Source of the DNA: Saccoglossus kowalevskii
Lineage: Eukaryota; Hemichordata; Enteropneusta; Harrimaniidae
Assembly (NCBI RefSeq): GCF_000003605.2
Contig: NW_003134343.1
Location: 2,281 to 66,280 of the forward strand
Direction of reading: 5' to 3'
Length of the DNA stretch: 64,000 bases
Part shown: piece after piece, positions 39,661 through 52,701 of the stretch
How the letters are laid out: every line of letters starts with the position of its first letter
Numbering within the stretch: position 1 is the first letter of the stretch
The notes under the pieces: model-generated
The model's database searches: none
Seen by the model: the letters and a program-made list of their open reading frames with translations, nothing else
What the model was told of the DNA's origin: nothing
Translations under genes and position numbers: made by a program

Positions 39661-42599
39661 CAGGACACTTTTGTATGCCGTCCGCGGTATGCATCTATAA
39701 TATACACAGTACTTATTATCGACTGTATGCAGCATATTTATTGTGAAAAATGCTCACACACGCCACATTTGTCAGCAAGTCGTATACTGTGCATGTAGCG
39801 ATAAATTTATCGATTTTGGTATTTTGCGAGTGTGCATACCATGTACCTGTCACAAGTTGAATAATATATTGGCTTAGTTTGTTGCCTTTCGAATAGATGG
39901 AATACATATGAGCATACGTAAGCGTGTTGTACGTAGTGTTGTCGTCATTTGCACCTGTTCTATGAAGGCGTTTGAAAGAATACATGTCGTGTAGTGTAGA
40001 CCATGTCGCCCTTCAGTGATGACGCGTGTACGCCGTAAAGTACCGAGATTGAAACCACCTGCTGTACGTGTTGACTGTGTAGTCTAAACTAGTACGACAC
40101 AGCAATCACTGACTCCCTACACCAGTTAATAATGGACATTGATATACTTGTAATGTGGCTCAAAGGGGAATTTTGGGGATTACTCGCTTCTGCAGTGTAG
40201 GGATACCACAAGACCTTATAACGGAACACCTGAAGTCTTTCACACACCCATGTAGTCAGACACAGTCAGTTTCTGGAGTTGAGCTTCGATGTTCTTTAAT
40301 ATTAAGACACGTGAGACACCCCTTGCTAGGTTATCGCAACAATCCGTCAAGACCTGCACCTGGTATGACGTCCCAACGTCCACCCCTATTCCATTTCCCC
40401 CCTCCCCACCATTTAAGCGTTGGCGAGAAGTCAGTTCACACCTGTTGGCACATGAATTCACACTACGTGGACAAATAGTAATGCAGGAACAAAGAAATTT
40501 GAGTCGGCATGGGTTCCCACGCCTGCTTCCGTTTTCGAAGTGTGGTGTTAAAATGCCAGCATGATGCAAACATGACATACTTGTTAAAACAAATCTTATA
40601 AAACATTTACGGAATTTGTAAGATGTGGGTATCCGTTAACATCTAACGTATATATCATAATAATATATTTATCGCATTCGAATTGACCAATGGCTATACT
40701 AGGGAGAAGAGATGAAATATCCGTCACACAATACGATGATATCTTGTTACAGACATCCAAATTAATATTGATAATAATATCGCAAACCGATAGCGTGTTA
40801 TGCCACTCGTACAATTCGAGTGGCGTATTGGTTTTATGTTGAAATCATGGTATTTCCTAACTTAGCTTCATCCAACGGAGTTCCTTGGATTATAACACAA
40901 GCTCAACCAACTTGATCTTTTATACTTGACATTGAATCTCCTCCATTTACACGAAACGAATAAACAAGTAAGAATATCGTAAAATATTCATTTAGTTTCC
41001 GCCCCATAGTCTTTTACATTTCCATTCGTAAACTCATTGGCGTATATTTACTATTTGTATGTAGCAATGGCTGATGCTTCACACGGGCATTAAAATGCAC
41101 ACTTTGCAGGTGTTTTTGTTCAATAAGAGACTTCATGATAATTCAATTATAGCAATAAATATAAACGTTTTCTCCATATCAAGAGAACGTTCGAGACCGT
41201 CAACAGGTTTGAATTGTACCTTTTCAACTGTAGTATATTATATATACTAACAAAGTCCATGCTAATATTATCACACGCATACGGTTGTATTGATTAATTA
41301 TATCAACTAACAGGTATTGTATATTGTCTGAGCACATCAATTACATATTTGTTTGTTATTCAAATAGCACTTGGTGTTCATCATTCAGTAACGCCCATGT
41401 CATCTTTAGCAGCGCGTGGTTACCTGGAATTGTCTGCAGTTGTTGTAGTTGGAATGACATGAAATAAAATGTAATACATTAAAGATATTTTGTGGCTAAA
41501 TGACCTAACAATTAGGGGGCAATGATTCATATCTCGCATTATTTACAAACACACTTTTACCGCAATTACCTGGTTCCGTCCGTGCACAAGGTATAGTTTT
41601 ATTCGGAATTAGTGAACAATAGCAAATATTGGAACCACATTGCAGTCAGACAATGAAATCTGATAGTCTGTTTCAGGTGGCCAATTATCGTAATGTTTGA
41701 TTTGTGTAAAATACACTTACTATTCATTATTACAAGTCAACATTATTATCTGTTTCTATTTTTATGTTTTATTGTGTAATAAGCTATTGACCATACTCTT
41801 CTCTAGTGTCATATGGTCATGGTGCAGTATTACGAACATTATTCCAGCAGCTGTCGTATTCGCGGTGTTATATTGCTTTAGTGGTGACAATATTTCGCGG
41901 TGTGATTTTTTTTTTTAAATAATTTGAGTCAATATTCTGGCAAAGCAAATAGTGTGATGTTCGTCAGTAAACCCCACAAATATTTGCGACGGGTAATATA
42001 TTTTCAATAACGAATACGCGTTTATTAATAAAGTGGGAATTATTGAAACTTTTGCTTCTGGCATAAGAACTTCTAGTTATCAATATTTCAGTAAATGTTT
42101 AGGCTGTGCCATATTTTGCAGGTGTTGGATATTAATGAGTGTTGGGTTACGTTAATCGTTTGGATCAAGATTATCCCAGCGCTACACGAAAGAGTTTATT
42201 ATCTATAATTCAGAATGACATGTACAGTAAGATTACGTAGAATTTCCGTCTCGTTCGCGTGTCCTTTCATTATGTCATATTTTGACGTTTGGGAGCATGG
42301 GAAAACATTGAGAACACAAGAAAAGTGTATCAAGTGTAATACTTTAATCCATTGTCTAGCGACGCAGCGTGTAAGTTGAGGACAAAGACCATCGCTCACA
42401 GCGTTGATATAAAATGTTTTTATTAATACTATATTATACAAGTTGTATAACATGTACAACGTGCATTTCTCCGAGTCTCTTGTTTGTTTTGTGCGAGTAG
42501 CATCTTAGGGGGAAATGCTACCAACGATTTATTTTAGAATTTAGTCTAGAAACATAGAATACGTATAATAACAAGCTCAATTTGGTAGCGTAACACGGC
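39661..42599. other. Intergenic DNA, nothing certain
   Basis: A GC-richer island at about 40230-40570 holds overlapping frames on both strands (91, 107 and 112 codons), none with a recognised domain. The remainder is AT-rich and featureless to me. Confidence 0.4.
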
Positions 42600-42967
42600 C
42601 TAAAAACTCCCTCTGGGTCTTATCCTCTCAGTGCACATATTCTTCTCACGACAATAAAGGTTATACCCATTCAGTCTTGATGCAGTGTAGTTCATATATA
42701 TATCCATAGGGTTCTGATGATGATTGTCTGGGTTATATTCATCCGGAATACCCCCAACTCCGTCAAGAGGTCCTGTTCATAAGGTATAGTGTATATAACA
42801 GTACGCATTGTAGTTCATATCCTCGCAGTACTGATGAGGATCTCTTTATAGTTCAGTTCCTCGCATTACAGAAGTCCTGTTTATAACAGTATAGTTCATA
42901 TACTCGCAGTACACAGGTTTTATTCATGAAGTTCATAACCACCAAGTACAGACGTCATGTCCATGTC
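42600..42967 (+). repeat. Degenerate minisatellite, about 40-bp unit, left part
   Basis: Variants of a unit reading roughly AGTTCATATCCTCGCAGTAC then AGAAGTCCTGTTCATAACAG repeat from about 42760 to 42965, with more diverged copies before that. Copies begin near 42812, 42850, 42893 and 42930. The same unit resumes at 44418, so one array has been split. Confidence 0.7.
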
Positions 42968-43020
42968 AATACAATTAATAGGAACCTAGATATCTGACCA
43001 TCGAGAGGTCATCTTCATTT

Positions 43021-43184
43021 CAATAATAACACACGTTTGTGAGGGCAATATCACGATTTGTTGCCTGCCCAAGGGATTGTGGTCATGACCACAGTATTGA
43101 TAATATAATATTATGGTCTTGACCAACAGTTCGAGGGCAGACAACAAATCGTGATATTATTCGAATAACCATGTGTTATTATCA
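43021..43184. repeat. 164-bp palindrome (foldback MITE-like)
   Basis: The left arm CAATAATAACACACG ... ATATCACGATTTGTTG pairs with the right arm CAACAAATCGTGATATT ... CATGTGTTATTATCA, with further pairing (GGTCATGACC against GGTCTTGACC) to a centre near 43102. Arms of about 80 bp make one long imperfect hairpin. There is no coding capacity. Ends with ATAATAACACA inverted repeats suggest a MITE, with only a doubtful 2-bp flanking repeat. Confidence 0.75.
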
Positions 43185-43189
43185 CATCG

Positions 43190-43745
43190 AGCAGACATCA
43201 ACCTAGCCCTGAGTACAGTCCTGTAGGTTAGCCTCCTTCCGTTGATCATTCGGCCCCACAGTCCTGAGAAGTCGCATAGACCGAGTAGTCGACACCCGCC
43301 CACAAATTTATGGCGGAGAACCGCTCTGCAGTTTTCATGATTGTAACCAGCTAAAACATCTATCGACAAATCTAGCGATCACAAATACCATTTTTGTGGC
43401 CGAAAAATGAATCTAAAGTACTGGAACGTTGGCGAATGTTTTGTTAATAAATATGTCAAGAACAAGATGGCGGCGTATATTTTCGGTTGACGTTGGAAAA
43501 TGTCGATTTGATCGACCTTAATGGGCAATCTTATGTAATTTCGCTTCCAGTTAGGGTATTTAGAATAGTTAGACGTATCGACCTGCTTATTTTTTAACTG
43601 CAAAGCTGAATGCCTCTTAAATCGCCCGATACATTCCTTCACAATAGTGTCGAATTCCCGTTCTATGCGACTTCTCAGAACTGTGGGGGCCGAATGATCA
43701 GCGGGAGAAGGCCAACCTACAGGACTGTACTCAGGGTTAACATCA
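43190..43745. repeat. Inverted duplication, about 88-bp arms, around 380 bp
   Basis: The sequence 43197-43285 (for example CCTGAGTACAGTCCTGTAGG and GATCATTCGGCCCC) recurs in reverse complement at about 43655-43745 at roughly 85 per cent identity, and weaker similarity continues inward. The right arm on the minus strand is an open frame while the left arm is broken, so the two look like diverged, oppositely oriented copies of one coding piece. Confidence 0.7.
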
Positions 43746-43771
43746 ACCATGCACAATGACATTGAACTTAC
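43379..43771 (-). CDS. ORF of unknown function in the 1.4-kb insertion
   Basis: From an ATG at about 43771 the minus strand is open to a stop at 43379. It contains VNPEYSPVGWPSPADHSAP, an RSRIEREFDTIVKECI helix-like stretch and a basic middle. The first third is duplicated in inverted orientation at 43197-43285. I recognise no domain. It may be part of a transposon or a captured exon. The plus strand near 43465 carries AAGATGGCGGC, a YY1-like word. Confidence 0.3.
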   Translation of the reverse strand, partial: VSSMSLCMVDVNPEYSPVGWPSPADHSAPTVLRSRIEREFDTIVKECIGRFKRHSALQLKNKQVDTSNYSKYPNWKRNYIRLPIKVDQIDIFQRQPKIYAAILFLTYLLTKHSPTFQYFRFIFRPQKWYL

Positions 43772-44417
43772 ACCCACTCTCCCACAAAATAACAACACTT
43801 ATATTTAAGGTATGCAATATTTTATTTTATGTATATGACAAGTTTTACATTACTCAATATCATATATACATCGTTTACCGAAAAGAATGCGAACCGTGTT
43901 TCAGCAGTGTGAACTACACAATTTATCGAGTATAACATTTTCTCGAACGCAAGTTATTTGACCACTTAAAAATACCAGTTAGATAAAAATGTCAGAGTGC
44001 CGTGGAAGTGACTGAAATTACTTTCTCACGAACGTACTACACCTTCTATTCACAAGCCACACAGCTTCAGAGCGTTTTCGGTTAGCATCGACGTGGAACA
44101 CGTAGGAATGCTCACAGCGTAGAAAGCGCCACTGCTTCATATAAAGAATACCTTAATCATGTAAACAGAGATGGATAAAATTCCTTCAAAACTTTTAAAG
44201 CAACCCCGGAAGCAACCGGACGGGGCAGCACCAGTGCAGCGAACGACAATTTGTTATGCGCAGTATTGTTGCGCAGTAGATTCAGTGACGTCATCCATGT
44301 GATATACCCATGTATTATCTATTTGGCGGTTATATTCCATGTAATATGTTTATTCAATGTCATGTGATCGAATCTCAACCAATCACATCATACGTAACAG
44401 CAGTGAGATGTGATAAA

Positions 44418-44530
44418 ACAGTATAATTCATATCCACCGAGTACAAAAATCGTTTTCATAAGTTTATTTTGTATCCACCCAGTACAGAAGTTCTGTTCAT
44501 AACAAAATAATTTATATCTAGCTAGTCAAG
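44418..44530 (+). repeat. Degenerate minisatellite, right part
   Basis: AATTCATATCCACCGAGTAC, TTTGTATCCACCCAGTACAG and AAGTTCTGTTCATAACA continue the unit seen at 42600-42967. Together they show that about 1.45 kb (42968-44417) was inserted into a once continuous array. Confidence 0.65.
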
Positions 44531-45404
44531 AGAGCGTATCACAAGCATTGTATTTAACATGCATTCGGTACAATGACAATGTTCATGCCATTTTAATAAA
44601 AAATGCACAATGCGTGTTATAATAAATGCTCTGTCGGTTCTTGAATAAGACAATATTTATGTCTAATTGCAAGTTTGATTTTATGATTGCGATTATTGTG
44701 AATCATCGGTATGGAAGTTGAGACATATGTGTAGATATACACAAAATAAATCTTATATAGTGTGTATTAGGCGGAAAGTCTTGCAAAAAGAACATCAAAG
44801 TTAGATTGCAGTTAAGTGAATCAGCTGTGTAAACTACGCTGTGAGTGCTGTGTTAGATGGAGTTGGACAGTAACTACGGTGCAGTAATATATGGTATTAT
44901 AAACATTTGTCTATGCATGCTAAAACTACTAAGTGGTGGATTTGTTATTTCGAAATACTCTTGTGCTAAACACCAAAGTGCTAAACGAAATAAATATTGG
45001 CATCAGGCACCTGGTCCGGACCTCCATATAAGATCGTTTTCACTACATTATTGGTAACGATGAGGGAACACCTGCACACTGTGATTTAAACGCATATGTT
45101 TGAAAACAGACATCTAATATGTACAACAAGGGTATGGATCGTATACTTCCGGTCTCAACAATGGCTGCCACTAGATCTAATGCAGTGTGCCAAGTTTGTG
45201 ATACACAACTACAGGTTACAATGTTGGATCAAGTGTTGACTGATTAGATTTTATAACAGAACGGTACAAATACAAGTGTGGGACTAAATCGGATCCATTA
45301 TAATTCATATAGTGAAAGTACAAATATATACATAAATCAAAATCCAGTGAATAAATTAAAATCGTCATAGTGTTTCAGTCAGGCGAGGGTCTGCTTTACC
45401 ATAC
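44531..45404. other. Intergenic DNA, nothing recognised
   Basis: No gene or repeat identified; one 66-codon plus-strand frame (44857-45057) starts at a true ATG but has no domain. Confidence 0.45.
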
Positions 45405-45407
45405 CCA

Positions 45408-45636
45408 TGTGAATACAAACGTAGTCACAGTTTTTATATGAATATAATTATTGTGGTTAACAATCTCTATATAAATGCAACCATGGTAGTTTATATCTCA
45501 ATTTAAATGCAATTCTGGTGGTTAACAATTCCCATCTAAATGTAGCATAGTGGGTTACAGCTTCGTATAAATGCAAACGTTCTGGATTACAATTCCTATA
45601 TGAATGCAATTCTGGTGGTCTACAATCTGCATATGA
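45408..45636 (+). repeat. 33-bp degenerate minisatellite, about 7 copies
   Basis: Units of 31-34 bp starting ATGCAA and ending with an ATATAA/ATATGA-like word repeat seven times, for example ATGCAATTCTGGTGGTTAAC then AATTCCCATCTAA. The best two copies share ATGCAATTCTGGTGGT exactly. Identity between units is modest, so the array is old. Confidence 0.8.
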
Positions 45637-48600
45637 TTCTTCACAATTGTCAGAATTTTCAGGAAGTGTTTAGGAGGGACTATTTTTACCACTAGACCAA
45701 TCGATTAGTTTTGGATAGGTCTGAATCCGGTACCATAGAGAGAGCAATTGAAGAATTCCCCGTTTTTGAGAGTCAATATTATGATTAGTTGAGTGAATAA
45801 ACTATTTATTATGCTAAGGTATTTTCTTATAAGAAGACATATTAATACAATAGGGTAGAAGTATTGCTAATTTTATTTAGTACTTTCTAGACGTATCGGA
45901 CGGTTTCGCTTTCGGAGTGTCCTCTAATCAACAGTCTTATACCATAACCATGGCCAGATTTGTACATTATTTTAGCAAACAAAAAGTGTAAGTGATTTCT
46001 GTGTGAACACAATTTAACGTTTACCAAATTCTCATCATCACTTTAACCTGCATCCTGGTATAAGCATCATGTAGTGGAAATGAAAAGAGGGAATATGCCT
46101 TGCCTTTAAAGCTTTTGATGTAGTTTATTTATATACAGTGACACAGGCTACACTCATAGCATCATACATACATTCTTGTATGTTTGTACAATGGTATGTA
46201 CTAGGATTATATTTCGCGTGCGTACGTTTCATGTTAAATGGAAAATATTCATATACTAGTTATTACAAAAAATACATCAATATTTTGCTGGCCCAGTGAC
46301 CCGACTATTTTTTTTATATTATATAGCGCTGTTGTCATGTTTCCATATAAAAGAGATTGTGACTAGATACGCCGAAACAAAATGAGATAGCACGCTGTGT
46401 TATATTGATCGTCGCGATAATAACGTTGGTGTTGATGGTATCTTATCTCAAATCCTTATACTTATATGCATCAATGTCTGAAATGCATTATATATTTCTA
46501 ATGTAATAATTTCACAGGGACTAAATATTTCGTAAATACAATTATATTTCGTAAATACAAATATATTTCGTAAATACAATTACGTAAATACGTTAAAAAT
46601 TATTTTTAAATGGAAAACCATGATAACACGTCACGCCTGCAAATAGCGCCTGATTCAATAATTTGAATTTATGCCATGCACTTCAACAAATACATTAATA
46701 ACTTGTCTGTCGCATGGAACGTAATTCACGATCATACATATCTCTTTCATAGATACATTACTTCACTAATGCAAATATTTGAATAATCAAATATTGTGTA
46801 TGTGTTTGACGACGAAGCACAACAGACAGCTAAAATTGCCCAGCAACAAATGTCCATCAGACGGAATGATACATTCGCAGCACGATTTTATTTATTTCCC
46901 TAGATTTTCTTTTTAATATATTTCACACTATACTATATTTAAAACTGATAGATGGATACTATATTTGAAACTGGCAGACGGGCAACAAATATGCCTCCCG
47001 CATCTGTATTATTTTATTGTTATTATGATTTTTTTGTCAAATAATATTTGCGTGAGTAGCAAATGCGTGAATACACGGATTGAAGATTGTCACGAGGATG
47101 GCATAGATGGCCGCACATATTCTGCAAATACCGGTATTCATTGAGCATACACGCAACAAAATACAGAATGATAGATTCATTTTCACGATGGCGATTTCCA
47201 TTCAATGTCAACTAATCGAAAGTACATTTTACTTGGGCGAGTAACAATAACAGCAATACAGGAGTGAAATGATTACTGTGAGTGCTTCGAATTGCTATTT
47301 GCAGATTAGGTGTTTCCATGGAAGGGACGTGGTTAAGCTAACTGCAATGTGCATAGTACGGTGAATCTCGATGATTACGCATACACGGAGGATCTTAAAA
47401 TATTAGACTTATGTTATTCAACGACTGAACTATTTTGCGATGATTACCTCACAGTAATGGGTAAGTCCATAAAGCGTACTAAAATGTCTTGTTTTGAAGT
47501 AAAAAACAATTGGAAATAAATATGCTATTGTAGTCTATATATGTATACCTACCCCATTTACGTCATTCAGTCTTTATCACAGTAAGCCTATCCCGAAGAG
47601 TACCCACGTACACTGAATAAATTCGGGTTAGTTGTACTATTGTTGCGAAAGCGGCTCACGCACAATGAATAGAGAAAGCAACGTGGCTCATGTATACGCG
47701 ATTTACAATTGACTCGGTGTTTATGATCATTTCAGTACTAGTCATCCAGGATATGTTATTCATCCAACTGGAAACATAAATTATGATATATGTCTAAAAA
47801 AACGGCTATGAAATGTTCATTTCTCAAGTCAAGCTTCTGTTCGAATGTGTCGTGAAAATTTTATCTCTATATCGATTGCATGGTGGTGATTTTTCGTCAA
47901 TTGCTATTGAGTAGATAAAAGGTTATTTGACGACCATAAAATAACGAGCCAGCCAGCAAGTCCTAATTGCTCAAAAAAACATCAAATTCCGATCATTGTC
48001 GGAGTTGATTTTCCGTAAATATCGTCAATAGGCAATATGGCAATTAGAGGAACAGTTAAATTCCCCACTGACAAATACAAACCATCGTTCTAGCTTAAAT
48101 GCAGATAATCACATTTAAACTATATGCGTCGTAAATCATTTGCGTTTGACACTATAGTGTTTTGGCTCTGTCAGCTTATATTACACATACATACTGACAG
48201 TTGAATTGAAACATCGCTCACAACAGTACACTTGGTACCTGTTATAAAAACATGTCTCTATTATATGTTTGTATTAGATGATGTCTATATGAGTATGACA
48301 CACCCACTGTACCACATTGTCTAGCAATTAGTTCTAATTTACTGTATTCATCTGGTTTAAAGTAATCATTATTCATGCATATTAATTCACTGACTCAGAC
48401 TATCACCTATTTAATCGAATCATCGACCAATTGTATGCAATTAAGTAGAAATGAACAAAAATATGAATGGGAAACTCAAGTAAACCTATTTACAAATTGT
48501 AATTCCAGAAGGATAAAACAACATAGGAACAAACAATACTAATCATTTCAACAAAGACATTCCGTTTTCGTCATTGCGAAATTCTTTTGTTTTAATGGAG

Positions 48601-51600
48601 GAAAATATAGCATTTTAAAGTTATTATTCATACATGAGTTGTTAACCACGCTATATATTTTGTAATTTTATTCAACAATTTTATTCAAGACAAATAAAAT
48701 GCAAACACACATGTGTAATCGGTGGTTATAAACATTATTATTGGTGTGCATGTGGAATACATTTCGTTATGGATTATTTCAAATATATTGCATGATTCAG
48801 TAGTCAAAATCTTTTGTCTTCAGGGTTTTCAAAAACAAATCAAAGGAATTTCACTTTACCACAGTGTTACCACTACAAATAAAGCGTGTGCATGTTTCGT
48901 GTAAATTGAACAACCTGCCAGTGAAAGTTGTCAAGGCTACGATGTACTAATTTAAAACATATCTTGCCTAAGAAGTTACAAATTATTATTTTGTTTAGAA
49001 TCTCAATAAAAGAACACGGTCGACACAATATGACAAACTAACTATAAAAAAACAGACAGTATACATATGTTTATCCAATCGACGTTTAAGGTCAGGTTAA
49101 AGATAAAAATAATATAAATTGTTTGAACAACTTTTGTCTAAATTAAAACTGAAATCGCTAGTGAATATATAAAATGAAAAGAAATTTAAATAAGTATTGC
49201 CGACAGTATTGGACAACTGACCCATAAACTCTCGTATCACTCAAGGATTTCCGACATGGCGGCAGAGAGCACGTTATTCAGTATCAAAAGATTCGCTCTT
49301 GATATGATATGTGTATGCATCATATTGTCTTTAGACTATCCAATCAATAAATCTACCTCTAAACGCATTGAGTGTTTGTTCGTTACGCTTTGTGATAATA
49401 ATCAAGAAACTCGTTTCCATGTCACCATTTGTTACTGTGAAATTAGCTTCATCGTCCCCTTTGAAATGAAAGCTTTACATTTGTATTAATTACACAGATA
49501 ATACCATGTCATACGATAAATATCTGACTCTATGTGAGAATAAGAACATTTAATTCAAAGACCTAAAGAATACATGTGATAATATTGTTATTTCAACCTA
49601 TCGTTACATAACACGTATCTACCAACAAAAAAGCATATGCAAATATGTTGGTAATACAGGGTGATCTATCAGCAAGCTTATTTTGTTTTAGAGCGGCATA
49701 ATTCTCAACCTGTCACTGTTTTAATCTGATGATCGAGGCAAATTGAAGTAGAGGCTGAGATGACCTGATTGAACCAAATCCGGAAATCTGTGTAAAATAC
49801 AATGGAGCGGTGAAGGATGTCGATGTTGCAGGTGACGGTCCAATCATTGAACGCTAGCAGAACACGTATGTAATCAACCTAGGTGTGGTAAGCCAGTCAC
49901 ATGACTACTAAATTGGGGTCAGGGTTAATGTATAAAGTTTAAAACTCAAACACTGCAACACTGTATAGAGCTATGTGATTGAAATAAATATTACTTATAC
50001 CTTATATTATAGTGTATTTGTCTATATATCGTGGAGTAATGTTATCAATGTATTTTCTATTTCCATTTGGCAGTCCTATTCGCATTCATGACACTTCAGT
50101 CGATGTCGTAATTCCCCACGGTGCGTGTGCTTTCAACGGTACACATCGTCTAAATTAAATAGCCTATGGCTATTCCGATAACAGCATGTTCTCCATATGA
50201 TGCTTCATCGTCTTATTGATACCGCGTGTTTCGGGAGAAATGGATCGAAACATTTATGTAATTAGGACAAACATTGAAACATTTTAATTAGTACTAAAAA
50301 CCATTGGGGGATTTGCTTTCAATCTAAAATGTCTCCATTCAATGTAAAATTAAAATTGCCTAAAGTGCCAAAATGTGGCGCTATTATGTGCAGATAATAA
50401 TTACGCTGCTGATTTTCGCAATGGGTAGTCTTAAATAAGCATTTCACGCCGTGGGCGTATGGTTATTTCATTGGTGTTAAGCAGTGTTAGTGCGATAATA
50501 TAATATACATTTGCCTGTATTTAGGGTCATTGGTGTTTTCACTGAAGCTTAGAATGCGAAGGTTTGAATTTACGTGCATTGGAGGAGGAGACGTTTACTA
50601 TGCAATCATAAATAATACTATTTAATGCCAAATGACGGGGTTAGTCGGGGGTATCAAAGCAAAGCTACGAATCATTTTAAATGTAACGTATTCTTTGCAC
50701 GTAATACACTCTATTTTCATGTTCGATTGCCATATTGGAGATCAAAAATCGTTTTGGAAGCCCGTTTTAACAGCGACTTTTAATGAACCGATGAAAGTAG
50801 TATTATCATTTTTTGTAAATGAAGCCTATAAAGAACTAAGTATATTTGCTAACATGGATATATTATGCATTCACATATTTGAGAGGTTTCATTTAAATGG
50901 ACTGAATTTATACCATGTTAGAACAGTGTACACATAGTTACCATGCCAGTGATGTCAATCCACCATATTATACAAATTGGCACTTGGATGAAGGAGAAAG
51001 ACAGTACTTGTTATAATGAATGTATTGTCTATCACAATAGGTAATCAATGAAATATCCGAACAAAAATTACTTTTCTAAATTTTGTGACATATTACATTT
51101 TATGTATATCTATTATATTGTATATATATTAATTCTGTTCATTGTCGTGGTAAGTATAACTGTCTTCCGCTGATCAAAGAGCGACTTCAGCTTTACATTC
51201 ACCTTTACCTATATTGACAAGTCGTGAACAAAAATATTTAACCTATTTAGCTATTATATATATGGTATTTTTTATACACGGATTAAGTTTAATCATAAAT
51301 TGTGACCCTTGCTTGAAAGTCGCCTTATGCAATTTGGAGACTGTGACGAAATGTAGGTATGTGTTACCGTTTGGTAGATGATGCACACATTACTATATGA
51401 AGCCTGTCACTCGATTTGCTTTTGTGGTCTTGGCAGAATCATTCACTAAATCGTATACTACTCACCTGCTTAACAAAAAATGACAACAATGTATATCGAC
51501 TGTGGCGCTCTTTTGCTGTTATCATTGTTTGAATATTGTATTGTTAAACGGTCAGCCTCACTCTCGTTGCAGGCTATCTAGTATGTGGTGTGGAATTTTT

Positions 51601-52172
51601 AAATTACAAATACTCTATTCTCTAAAATTCTCTAGTACTGAATGAGAGGTAACTTTCAAATCAATGAGGCGTGACATGTAATATAGGGGAATAACTTAAA
51701 ATAAACTCACTCAAAGCATTGCCGTGACAAATGTTTGTAAAAACATGGCAGGGAATACCGTTTATTATAATAATTAATACTAATTAAAAACCAATCTTAC
51801 GTTAGACACAAAGTTCAGGTGGTCACGTGACTGCTAAGTCAATAATCATTTATTGGTAATTCAAATGTGTTGTCATATGAACAGATTAAATGAATATCTA
51901 TTTTTTCCTGACTATGCGATTTTGTCCTAAGTTTTTTTAAATGTTTATTCTTTTTCACAAAAATAAAGTTTTTCGTTTCTACATTCAGATATAACAAAAA
52001 TTACTGTGGCTGTTATGTTTTTATATTTTTTATTAAATGGTCCTGACATCTTCTGTGATCAATCAGCGTGAAGAAAACCGGCCAGCAGGTCCATATAATC
52101 CATATAAGTCCCTATATAAGCAAACAACAACCAAAAAAAGCAAAATATGAATCAGTATAATAAGGTGGACCA
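45637..52172. other. Long gene-poor stretch
   Basis: Apart from the 19-bp repeat listed separately, I recognise nothing firmly. At 49256-49489 (plus) a 77-codon frame starts at ATGGCGGCAGAGAGC, a YY1-like initiation context that often marks a real start, but no domain is seen. At 49655-49860 a TACAGGGTGATCTA word and a patch of protein-like minus-strand frame hint at a small transposon relic without confirmed ends. Confidence 0.4.
46525..46591 (+). repeat. 19-bp tandem repeat, about 3.5 copies
   Basis: ATATTTCGTAAATACAATT, ATATTTCGTAAATACAAAT and ATATTTCGTAAATACAATT follow one another directly, then ACGTAAATACG. Confidence 0.9.
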
Positions 52173-52457
52173 GTGGTTAAACAAAGTAGGTTTACTTTCT
52201 TACTTTCTACTTGCCTGTTCCAAATGCTAACCAATAATGATTGTCCAACACGCTCTTATGACGTAAACAATATTTCTATAAATTTCATAAAAAGACATCA
52301 CGTAGTTCTGAACGAACACCATACTAACACTGCGGTCTTGAGTAACAAGAAACCAAAGAATATTTTGAACAATTTCCATTCGAAGTCTGAGCCACTTGTA
52401 TCATCAACAAAACTGGATGAATCTGTATTTGCCCGAGGGCGAAGAAAGCGATATGTG
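52173..52457 (+). CDS. Possible exon encoding a propeptide with a furin site
   Basis: An open frame without an ATG at its start runs to a stop at 52460. Its C-terminal residues are RGRRKRYV, a classic furin-type polybasic cleavage site. The start of the frame is hydrophobic (FTFLLSTCLF), which could be a signal peptide tail. A GT (GTAATG) at 52457 could splice it in frame to the EGF-like segment at 52512, giving prosequence, furin site and then a Cys-rich module. The intron would be only 55 bp, which is short, so the link is an inference. Confidence 0.3.
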
Positions 52458-52511
52458 TAATGCAATCAATATATTGTTGTATTGAATAATAGATACAGAT
52501 TATTACCGTAG

Positions 52512-52701
52512 CTACCTATGTGCAAGGGATTCAACGTGCGCCAATGAAGATGGTGTATTCATGTGTGTGTGTGCACCCGGGGGAATAGAAGGAAAAACGT
52601 GTAACATCAGTGACTACTGTTCAACGTATAAACATGGAGCATGTATCTGTGAAATACATTCGTGTCTCGCAGTGTTTATAGTATCACGATCAGAAAACTA
52701 A
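52512..52701 (+). CDS. EGF-like module, partial
   Basis: After an acceptor-like TTACCGTAG, the frame reads LCARDSTCANEDGVFMCVC then APGGIEGKTC and a further Cys-rich piece (DYC, GACIC), ending at a TAA at 52699. The C-x5-C-x8-CxC-x9-C spacing and the CVCAPGG wording are those of an EGF domain whose first cysteine would lie in the preceding exon. EGF modules act extracellularly in adhesion proteins and growth factors. The frame continues past the module without further Cys pattern, so it is either a terminal exon or a relic of a longer gene. The exon end is not defined. Confidence 0.5.

Noticed and set aside
40155-40578. Overlapping frames of 91-112 codons on both strands
   Set aside because: GC-richer DNA lengthens frames by chance; no motif or splice support for either strand.
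49655-49990. Possible Tc1/mariner-like element with TACAGGGTG end
   Set aside because: Only one possible terminus was seen, with no matching inverted end, TA duplication or transposase motif.
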